From contig CAZBGL010000221.1 of assembly GCA_964491375.1 (NCBI GenBank), positions 1 through 35,349 of the forward strand: DNA of 35,349 nt, read 5' to 3'. The position numbers and the translations under genes were made by a program. The stretch comes from CAZBGL01 sp964491375 (GTDB lineage Bacteria > Desulfobacterota > Deferrisomatia > Deferrisomatales > Deferrisomataceae). The notes under the pieces were generated by a model that worked only from the letters and a program-made list of their open reading frames with translations, ran no database searches and was not told the origin of the DNA. Shown piece by piece: positions 19,779 through 26,400 of the stretch. The stretch's first letter is position 1; every line of letters starts with the position of its first letter.

Positions 19779-20831
19779 TCAGCAACACCCGCCGGACCCG
19801 TTCGCCGGGGCTCCGGACCCCCCGGGGGGGACGGCCGGGAACGGGCCGTAGTGCACCGACCGGTCGCCCGCCACGCGGAAGTGGCGGCCGAACCGGGTCC
19901 GGGCGAGGATGGAGGCGGTGTTGCCGCACACCGGCTCCGGCCGGCCCGCGCGGAACACGTGGCGTTCGTCCAGGGCGAACCGGTGGGGATGACCCGGGAC
20001 CGTGCCCCGGTACACCGCCACCTGGCCGTAGTCCTCGCACCGATCCTCGAGGTCGTCCAGCTTGAACACCCGCACCGTCGAGGACACGAACTCCACCATC
20101 CCGATCTTGGCCTCCACCTCCGGGTGTTCCAGCGCCAGGGGGGTGCGGCTCACCACCCGGTAGTCCGGGTAGCCCAGCCGGGCGAGCAGCCTCCGGAAGT
20201 CCTCCACGTACAGCGCCCCGGCCAGGCACTCCCCCAGGAGCATCGGATCCTCGCGCAGGTGGGCCGGCACGCGCCGCAGGGCGAACACGTCCGAGAACAG
20301 GAGCTCCCCGCCGGGTTTGAGCACCCGGAAGATCTCCGAGAACACCCGCTCCTTGTCGGGTGACAGGTTGATCACGCAGTTGGAGATCACCACGTCCACG
20401 GACTCGTCTTCGATCCCCGCCGCGGCCAGGTCCTCGATGTACCCGTGGCGGAACTCCACGTTGGGCTCCGGGAACCCGAACCGCTCCATGTGCGCTTCCA
20501 CGTGCCTGCGGGCCACATCGAGCTGCTCCTCGGTCATGTCCACCCCGATCACCCGGCCAGCCGGGCCCGCGAGCTTGGCCACCACGTACGCGTCGCGGCC
20601 CGTGCCGCAGCCCAGGTCGAGCACCGTGCACCCCTCGACGGCCTCGGGGATGGGGGAGCCGCATCCGTAGAACCGCTCCAGGACCTCCGGCTCCAGAAGG
20701 GCCAGGATGTCGCGCTGCCACGGCGGGGCGGCCTCGGCCGCACAGCACGCGCTGGTCCGAAGGTCCTGGGTTCCCCCCAGCACCTTTCCGTAGTAGTGCC
20801 TCACCTGGTCCCGAATCCCGGACGCCTCCAT
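19779..20831 (-). CDS. arsM: Arsenite S-adenosylmethyltransferase
   Basis: The 350-residue enzyme methylates As(III) with SAM. The SAM-binding motif is LDLGCGTGRD, followed by GVDMTEEQL. Arsenic-binding cysteines are visible: the SACC pair near residue 30, Cys in VISNCVINLSPDKERVF, and the Cys of EDRCEDYGQVAVYRGT, which correspond to the conserved cysteines of characterised ArsM enzymes. A C-terminal extension of about 75 residues (FALDERHVFRAG.., VCGNTA) is common in ArsM and ends here in GGCC, a possible extra thiolate pair. GGAGGG lies upstream of the ATG. No arsR, arsC or arsB is adjacent. It shares the promoter region 20832-21268 with nrfA. Confidence 0.92.
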   Translation of the reverse strand: MEASGIRDQVRHYYGKVLGGTQDLRTSACCAAEAAPPWQRDILALLEPEVLERFYGCGSPIPEAVEGCTVLDLGCGTGRDAYVVAKLAGPAGRVIGVDMTEEQLDVARRHVEAHMERFGFPEPNVEFRHGYIEDLAAAGIEDESVDVVISNCVINLSPDKERVFSEIFRVLKPGGELLFSDVFALRRVPAHLREDPMLLGECLAGALYVEDFRRLLARLGYPDYRVVSRTPLALEHPEVEAKIGMVEFVSSTVRVFKLDDLEDRCEDYGQVAVYRGTVPGHPHRFALDERHVFRAGRPEPVCGNTASILARTRFGRHFRVAGDRSVHYGPFPAVPPGGSGAPANGSGGCC

Positions 20832-21268
20832 CGTTCCCTCCACTCGGCTCCACCGGATCCACGGGTCGGCCCCGAAGGTTAGATTCCGGCGGGGGACCCG
20901 GGTCACACCGGCTGGCGCTCAGCGATGGAGCGCCGTTTTGTGCACCGGAACATTATGGGATTCTCACCCCGAAAGAAAAGCCCTCGAATCAACTTTGATC
21001 TGGGTCAAGGATTGCGCGTTCAATATATCACAAAATGGCTCCGGATCTCGGGGGCCTGGATTCCGCATGTCGCCCGGCACCGCCGCTCCAGAGGCGACGC
21101 CTCCTTCTAGGATGGAACCAGGAAAGCGAAATGTGGTGCCCCTATTTGTGACACTTCACACGTGCCCGCCCCGTGGGTGTTGCCAGAGCTCAAAAAGGCC
21201 GATCCATGAACTCGTGGATTCGGTTCGCCGACGGTTCCCCTACACCCTCCGACGGAAAGGAGAGATTC
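20832..21268. promoter_or_regulatory. Divergent arsM-nrfA regulatory region with FNR-type site
   Basis: No gene is seen. The region turns AT-rich at 20935-21040. TTGATC-TG-GGTCAA lies at 20995-21008. If its centre (21001.5) is at -41.5, the -10 element should lie at 21031-21036, where CAAAAT matches four of six bases; TATATC at 21024-21029 is another candidate. Transcription of nrfA would then start near 21043 with a leader of about 225 bases. The site is also 164 bases upstream of arsM, so joint control is possible. Confidence 0.55.
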
Positions 21269-22771
21269 ATGGGACGCACGACCGTATGGGTCACCGGCGT
21301 GGCACTCGCGTTGTTCACCCTGTCCCTGTGGGGGCTCGGGACCCCAAATGGAGGCGTGGCCTCCGACACGGCAGAACGGGGCCCGCGGATCCAACCCTTT
21401 GAATCGCGCAGCTCCGTGTGGGGTCGGTACTATCCGCACCAGTACAGGAGCTTCATGGAAACCCGGGAGAGCGACGAGATCGTCGACGTGCTCGAAAAGG
21501 CACCGGCGCTGGTGATCCTGTGGGCGGGCTACGGATTCTCGAAGGATTACAACGCACCTCGCGGCCACGCCTTCGCACTGGAGGACAACTTGAACACGTT
21601 GCGAACTGGAGCGCCCGTAGACGGGAACTCCGGCCCCATGCCCACCGCGTGCTGGACCTGCAAGTCTCCGGACGTCCCGCGCCTGATCGCCAGGATCGGG
21701 GAGAAGGACTTTTTCACCGGGAAGTGGGCGAGGCACGGGGGAGAGATTGCCAACCCCATCGGGTGCGCCGATTGCCACGACAGCCGGACGATGGACCTGG
21801 TAGTCCCTCGAGCCTACTTCGAGCGGGCCTTCGAGGCGTACAGCGGCCGGAAGTTGTCCGGGGTGAGCCAAGAGGAGATGCGGACCCTGGTGTGCGCCCA
21901 GTGCCACTCGGAATACTACTTCAAGAAGGAACCCTGGAAGGATGCGGACGGAACGGAGAAGATCGCCGCGGTCGTCACGTTTCCGTGGGACAAGGGCCTG
22001 TCGGTCGAGGCGATGGAAGCGTATTACGATGAACGGAATTTCGCGGACTGGACCCACAAGCTGAGCAGGGCGCCCATGCTCAAGGCCCAGCATCCAGGTT
22101 ACGAAACCTTTGTGACTGGTGCCCATGGCCGCAACGGGGTCACCTGTGCCGACTGCCACATGCCGGAACGAACCGAAGGGGATGTCACCTTCACGTCCCA
22201 CCGGGTCGGCAACCCCCTCGATGACATGGAAAACACGTGTATGAACTGCCACGACGTTAGCCCGGAGGAGCTCCGGAGGGAGGTCGAGCGCAAGCGGGAG
22301 CGGCGCGACCAGCTGTCGCGCATCGCCATGGACGCCCTGGCTCGGGCCCACCTGGAGGCGGCCAAAGCCTGGGAGCTTGGGGCTGCCGAGAGCGAAATGA
22401 GCCCCATCCTGCGGGAGATCCGGCATGCCCAGTGGCGCTGGGACTATGCGGCAGCGGCCCACGGCGCGTTCTTCCACGCCCCCGAGGAGGTGCTTCGGGT
22501 GCTCGGCACCGCCATCGACAAGGCCCAGGCGGCTCGCGTGAAACTCCGGGCCGTTCTGGCCAAGTACGGCGCTCCAAACTATCGGGTGCCGGATTTCTCG
22601 ACAAAGGAAAAGGCCCAGGCGCTGATCGGGTTGCCCTACCGCAAGCTGGTGGAGGAGAAGAAGCGCTTTCTCAAAGGGCTTCGCATGGAATGGTTCGAGC
22701 GTGCCAAGGACAAGGGCATTTTCGATCCGGCCTCTCGCGAAGGGATCGTGGACCGGACCTCGTATCTGTGA
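21269..22771 (+). CDS. nrfA: Cytochrome c nitrite reductase, pentahaem catalytic subunit
   Basis: A 500-residue periplasmic enzyme that reduces nitrite to ammonium with six electrons. It has a signal peptide (residues 1-32). Five haem sites are visible: the special lysine-ligated CWTCK at 128-132 for the catalytic haem, then CADCH at 166, CAQCH at 209, CADCH at 293 and CMNCH at 324. The SEYYF segment after the third haem site and KAQHPGYE at 272-279 belong to the calcium/active-site region. GGAAAGGAGAG precedes the ATG at 21269. No nrfH quinol dehydrogenase, nrfB or nrfCD is adjacent, so the electron donor must be encoded elsewhere. A strong hairpin follows the gene. The family can also reduce hydroxylamine and nitric oxide. 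Confidence 0.95.
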   Translation: MGRTTVWVTGVALALFTLSLWGLGTPNGGVASDTAERGPRIQPFESRSSVWGRYYPHQYRSFMETRESDEIVDVLEKAPALVILWAGYGFSKDYNAPRGHAFALEDNLNTLRTGAPVDGNSGPMPTACWTCKSPDVPRLIARIGEKDFFTGKWARHGGEIANPIGCADCHDSRTMDLVVPRAYFERAFEAYSGRKLSGVSQEEMRTLVCAQCHSEYYFKKEPWKDADGTEKIAAVVTFPWDKGLSVEAMEAYYDERNFADWTHKLSRAPMLKAQHPGYETFVTGAHGRNGVTCADCHMPERTEGDVTFTSHRVGNPLDDMENTCMNCHDVSPEELRREVERKRERRDQLSRIAMDALARAHLEAAKAWELGAAESEMSPILREIRHAQWRWDYAAAAHGAFFHAPEEVLRVLGTAIDKAQAARVKLRAVLAKYGAPNYRVPDFSTKEKAQALIGLPYRKLVEEKKRFLKGLRMEWFERAKDKGIFDPASREGIVDRTSYL

Positions 22772-22808
22772 CCCAGGCCCCCGCTTTCCACCCGCATCGG
22801 CTGGCGAA

Positions 22809-22833
22809 GGGGGCCGGCCTCGGGCCGGCCCCC
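22809..22833 (+). terminator. Hairpin after nrfA
   Basis: GGGGGCCGGCC (22809-22819) and GGCCGGCCCCC (22823-22833) form a perfect 11-bp stem around a TCG loop, 38 bases beyond the nrfA stop. There is no T tract, so it may stop transcription only with Rho or may protect the mRNA end. Confidence 0.55.
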
Positions 22834-22967
22834 GGTGACCGGGGACTTCTCTGCCGAAGGGCCGGGGAGCATCCATCCGCGAAGAAGCGTTGACGCCAGG
22901 CGCAAAGCGTTCCACGATAGGGGCCGACACGACCTGCCGGCACGCCGAAACCCCACAGGAGGAAGCG

Positions 22968-23432
22968 GTGCGCGACTTCAACGACGCCGACCGGGCCAAG
23001 AAGCGCCGCAGGATCACCTTGCCCGAAAACCCCGGCAACCTCCCCCCGGACGCCCTGGCCCGACTGGAGGCCGCGGTCCGGCAGGCCGCCTCCGGCGGGC
23101 ACCTCTCGTGTCCCCGGGGATGGCGGGTCGCCCGGGACATGGGCGTCTCCAGGCTGGACGTGGGCGCCATGGCCGACCGGCTCGGCATCCGGATCACCGA
23201 CTGCCAGCTCGGCTGCTTCAAGGTGGACAAGACCCCCTACGATCCCGGGGGCGCGGAACCGCCGTCCGAAGAGGTCGTCCGGCGCGTGCGCGAGCTCCAC
23301 GAGCGGGGGGAGCTCACCTGCGCCAACGTGTTCGAGCTGGCCCGGGAGCTGGACCTCCGGCCCCGCACCGTGGCCGACGCGGCCAACGCCGGGGGTTACA
23401 AGCTCCGGCAGTGCCAACTGGGTTGCTTCTGA
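22968..23432 (+). CDS. Duplicated cysteine-motif (CQLGCF) protein of unknown function
   Basis: The 154-residue protein is made of a basic N-terminal segment and two repeats with an exact period of 70 residues. Each repeat has a helical lead, a Cys, a helix-turn-helix-like segment and the ending CQLGCF: Cys48, Cys79 and Cys83 in the first, Cys118, Cys149 and Cys153 in the second. Cys spacing (31 then 4) is identical in both, implying a metal site or disulfide in each. The pattern RVARDMGVSRLDVGAMADRLGI resembles a DNA-binding helix pair. I recall similar CQLGCF endings in anaerobic delta-proteobacteria and Firmicutes but no assigned function. The GTG at 22968 follows a perfect AGGAGG; earlier in-frame starts do not. 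It follows nrfA after 196 bases and a hairpin. Confidence 0.75.
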   Translation: MRDFNDADRAKKRRRITLPENPGNLPPDALARLEAAVRQAASGGHLSCPRGWRVARDMGVSRLDVGAMADRLGIRITDCQLGCFKVDKTPYDPGGAEPPSEEVVRRVRELHERGELTCANVFELARELDLRPRTVADAANAGGYKLRQCQLGCF

Positions 23433-23583
23433 GGCCCGAAGGGGCTCTCCCTTCCCCGGGGAAGGCCGGGCCTTCTCGCCGCGGTCCTTCCCCTTTCCCC
23501 GCCCCCTTCCGCCAGGGCGGGGTATCCGGGCGGTTCCTCCGGGACGGGAAGGCGGCGGAGGCCACCACGATCCAGGGACGCCC

Positions 23584-24351
23584 TTGGCCGAAGGCGACAC
23601 CGTTCACAGGATCGCGGCTGCGCTCGCCCCGGCCCTGGAGGGCCGGGTGTTGGTGTGCGTGCGCACCCGGGGCACGCCCCGGCCGGACCTCGCCGGCCGG
23701 CGGGTGGCGGCCGTGCGGGCCCACGGAAAGCTCCTCCGCATCGAGCTCGACGACGGAAGGGCCCTGCGCTGCCACCTGGGCCTGAACGGCTCCTGGCACC
23801 GGTACCGGGCGGGCGAGCCGTGGAAGCGGTCCGCGCGGGCCGCCGGGCTGGTGCTGGAGACGTCCGATGAGACGTTCGTGTGCTTCCGGCCCCGCGACGT
23901 GCGGGTGGTGCGCGGTGCCGGCCCGGGGCCCGTGGGGCCGGACCTGCTGGCCCCGGGCACGGACCCGGGACGCCTCCCCGCCCGCGCCCGGGCCCTGTGC
24001 CCACCGGAGGCCCCGGTGGCCGACGTGCTCCTGGAGCAACGGGTGGCCTCGGGCGTGGGAAACGTGTACAAGAGCGAGATCCTGTTCCTCGAACGGGTGG
24101 CGCCGGACCGACCCCTCGCCCGGGTCCCGGACCGGGTCCTGTGTTCCCTGTTCGCCCGCGCCCGGGAGCTCCTGCGCCGGAACCTGGGGCCTGGGCCCCG
24201 CACCACCCGCTTCGACCCGGACGGCCGGGGAAGGCTGTGGGTGTACGGCCGCCGCGGCCGTCCGTGCTTTCGGTGCGGCGAACCGGTGCGCTCCGCCCGG
24301 ATCGGACGGCACCTGAGAATCACCTTTTGGTGCCCACGCTGCCAGCGATGA
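23584..24351 (+). CDS. Fpg/Nei-family DNA glycosylase with Ala at the catalytic N-terminal position
   Basis: A 255-residue base-excision repair enzyme. The N-terminus reads MAEGDTVHR, the DNA-binding H2TH region includes ASGVGNVYKSEILFLERV, and the C-terminus is a zinc finger (CFRCGEP.., ending FWCPRC). MEGDT-type starts with His after Val mark the Nei (endonuclease VIII) branch, which removes oxidised pyrimidines. In nearly all characterised Fpg/Nei enzymes residue 2 is Pro, whose amine attacks the sugar after Met removal; here it is Ala, with Glu3 retained. The start codon is TTG at 23584, chosen because the conserved EGDT block must be at the N-terminus. No clear ribosome site is visible. 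It precedes the sigma-54 activator by 82 bases. Confidence 0.88.
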   Translation: MAEGDTVHRIAAALAPALEGRVLVCVRTRGTPRPDLAGRRVAAVRAHGKLLRIELDDGRALRCHLGLNGSWHRYRAGEPWKRSARAAGLVLETSDETFVCFRPRDVRVVRGAGPGPVGPDLLAPGTDPGRLPARARALCPPEAPVADVLLEQRVASGVGNVYKSEILFLERVAPDRPLARVPDRVLCSLFARARELLRRNLGPGPRTTRFDPDGRGRLWVYGRRGRPCFRCGEPVRSARIGRHLRITFWCPRCQR

Positions 24352-24433
24352 GAGGAGCCGGGCCTTCGCAAACGGAGCGAAGCGTGCCACACTGGGGGAC
24401 ATGCATTCCGGCGCGGATCGGCGGAGGGCCGCG

Positions 24434-26146
24434 ATGGTAGACGGCACGGTCTCGGGGGAAAGCGTGCGTGGCCGGTCGGTGGGGATCCTGTGGGTGGATC
24501 CGGAACAGGGCGTGCGTTGGGTGAACCCGGGGGGGCGGGAATGGATTGAGCGGCTAGGTGGAGCGGTCGACGGCTGCCGCCCGGCCCTTCCCCCGGACCT
24601 GGAGGCCCTGGTGGTCCGGTGCAGGGAGGCAGGCCGGGCCGAGCGGGTCCTGGGCAAGGGGTTCCACCGGGTGGTGTGCCGCGCCGAACCCGTGGACCCG
24701 CACGGTGAGGTCGTGGTCACCCTGGTGCCGGCTCCGGCCGGCTCCTGCCGGATGGCGGTGCACCGGCAACTCCAGGCGATTTTCGACCTGAGCCACGACG
24801 GGCTCTGGATCATCGACGGCGAAGGGTTCATTGCCAACCTAAACCGTGCGGCCGAGCGACTCAACGGCATCCAGGCGACCGACGTGGTGGGCCGAAACAT
24901 CGACGAACTGGTGCGCCGTGGGGTGATCGACGTCTCGGTCACCCGCACCGTGCTGTCCACGGGTCGACAGACCAGCATGGTCCAGTTGGCTAAGCGCACG
25001 GGCCGGAAGTTGCTGGTGACCGGCACGCCTTCGTTCGGCCCGGACGGCCGGATCGACTTCGTGGTGGTGAACGAGCGGGACATCACCGAGTTCAACGAAC
25101 TGACCGTACAGCTCGAGGAGGCGCGCAAGGCCAACGAACGGCTCCAGGCCGAGATGGCGGCCCTTCACTTGCGGGAGGCCGCCGAGGCCGGCATCGTGGC
25201 CGAAAGCCCGCAGATGCGCGAAGTGGTGCGTGTGGCCTTGCGGCTGGCCCAGAAGAACGTCTCGAACATCCTGATCCTGGGCGAGTCGGGCACCGACAAG
25301 GGTGTGCTGGCGCGGTTCATCCACAGCCAGAGCCCCAGGAAGGACAAGCCGTTCATCCAGATCAACTGCGCCGCGCTCCCGGAGGCCCTGCTCGAAGCCG
25401 AGCTGTTCGGTTACGAGAAGGGGGCGTTCACGGGCGCGGCCGACGAAGGCAAGCCCGGTCTGCTGGAGGTGGCTGACGGCGGCACGCTGTTCCTGGACGA
25501 GGTGGGCGACATGCCGTTCTCGATCCAGGCCAAGATCCTCAAGTACCTGGATGACCACGAGATCCGGAGGCTGGGGAGCACGCGGACTCGGGTGTCCCGG
25601 TGTGCGGTGATCGCGGCCACCAACCAGGACCTCTCCGAACTCGTCCGCCAGCGCCGGTTCCGGCACGACCTGTTCTATCGGCTCAACACCTTCACGGTTC
25701 GCCTGCCTCCGCTACGGGCGCGCCGGGCCGACGTTCTCGCCCTGGCCCAGCACTTCGTGAAACGCTACAACGAGCTGTACGGCACCGACAAGCGGCTGGG
25801 GCGGCGGGCGGCCGAGTGGTTGTTGCGACACGATTTTCCGGGCAATGTGCGGGAACTGGAGAGCCGAATCAAGAACGCCGTGGTCATGAGCGAACAGACC
25901 GTGCTGGACGACCATCTGGTGGGGGCGGGAGATCCGGCGTCCTCGCCGCCTCCAGGGTCCCGCCCCGGAACCCTGGAGGCCGAACTGGCCCGGGTGGAAC
26001 GCCGCCTGCTCCAGGAAGCCGCCCTGGTGTGCCGGAGCACCCGCGAGATGGCCCGGTATCTGGGCACCAGCCAACCCACCGTGGTGCGCAAGCTCAGACG
26101 ACATGGCATTCCCCCTCCGGCATCGCGCTCCCCGATGCACAACTGA
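24434..26146 (+). CDS. PAS-AAA+-HTH sigma-54-dependent transcriptional activator
   Basis: A 570-residue enhancer-binding protein. Parts in order: a variable N-terminal region, a PAS domain (about 110-225), a coiled linker, the AAA+ domain with the sigma-54 contact GAFTGA (330-335), Walker B GGTLFLDEVGD, arginine finger region FRHDLFYRLN and sensor II PGNVRELES, then a C-terminal HTH of TyrR type (STREMARYLGTSQPTVVRKLRR). The Walker A reads GESGTDKG: Asp288 stands where the invariant Gly should be. The ATG at 24434 has GGAGGG five bases upstream; an in-frame ATG at 24401 is an alternative adding 11 residues. It has no receiver domain, so the PAS probably senses a small ligand. It lies directly upstream of a perfect -24/-12 promoter and is very likely the activator of the aminotransferase-liv-AOR row. 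Confidence 0.93.
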   Translation: MVDGTVSGESVRGRSVGILWVDPEQGVRWVNPGGREWIERLGGAVDGCRPALPPDLEALVVRCREAGRAERVLGKGFHRVVCRAEPVDPHGEVVVTLVPAPAGSCRMAVHRQLQAIFDLSHDGLWIIDGEGFIANLNRAAERLNGIQATDVVGRNIDELVRRGVIDVSVTRTVLSTGRQTSMVQLAKRTGRKLLVTGTPSFGPDGRIDFVVVNERDITEFNELTVQLEEARKANERLQAEMAALHLREAAEAGIVAESPQMREVVRVALRLAQKNVSNILILGESGTDKGVLARFIHSQSPRKDKPFIQINCAALPEALLEAELFGYEKGAFTGAADEGKPGLLEVADGGTLFLDEVGDMPFSIQAKILKYLDDHEIRRLGSTRTRVSRCAVIAATNQDLSELVRQRRFRHDLFYRLNTFTVRLPPLRARRADVLALAQHFVKRYNELYGTDKRLGRRAAEWLLRHDFPGNVRELESRIKNAVVMSEQTVLDDHLVGAGDPASSPPPGSRPGTLEAELARVERRLLQEAALVCRSTREMARYLGTSQPTVVRKLRRHGIPPPASRSPMHN

Positions 26147-26249
26147 ATCGAACTTTTCCTTCCTCACCCTCCAAGGGAAACGCGTTTTGATTCAAAGCCG
26201 GATCATATCCGGATGCCGCCTACGGTAATTCGATTCATTTTTGGATCGA
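26144..26249. promoter_or_regulatory. Candidate upstream activator sites (palindrome cluster)
   Basis: Four inverted repeats lie 100-205 bases before the predicted start of transcription, the usual place for enhancer-binding protein sites. TGAATCGAA at 26144-26152 and TTCGATTCA at 26229-26237 are exact reverse complements. TTTGA-T-TCAAA is at 26186-26196, CCGGAT-CAT-ATCCGG at 26198-26212, and TCGAT..ATCGA at 26230-26249. Which of them the activator binds is not known. Confidence 0.5.
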
Positions 26250-26322
26250 CAGACCGGCCGCCAGGGCGGGCACATCCACGCAACCGTTTGAAACAACGAG
26301 ACAATTCGTTCCGCCCTCCTCC

Positions 26323-26338
26323 TGGCACGGCGGTTGCT
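26323..26338 (+). promoter_or_regulatory. Sigma-54 (-24/-12) promoter of the aminotransferase-liv-AOR operon
   Basis: TGGCAC at 26323-26328, five bases, then TTGCT at 26334-26338: a full match to the TGGCAC-N5-TTGC consensus with GG and GC at the proper ten-base spacing. Transcription would start near 26349, about 50 bases before the aminotransferase ATG. A sigma-54 activator gene ends 177 bases upstream. Confidence 0.85.
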
Positions 26339-26400
26339 GCGGCCCCTCCCAATACCGGCTCGTGGCGCGCCCTTTTGGGCGCATCGCAGGAGGAGGTGCC

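Noticed and set aside
23437..23583. Possible gene or RNA between the CQLGCF protein and the glycosylase
   Set aside because: The stretch is short; only GC-rich inverted segments (for example around 23450-23480) are seen, with no start, ribosome site or T tract.
26198..26212. CCGGAT-CAT-ATCCGG as a terminator of the sigma-54 activator gene
   Set aside because: The stem is only 6 bp and no T tract follows; its location fits an activator-binding site better.
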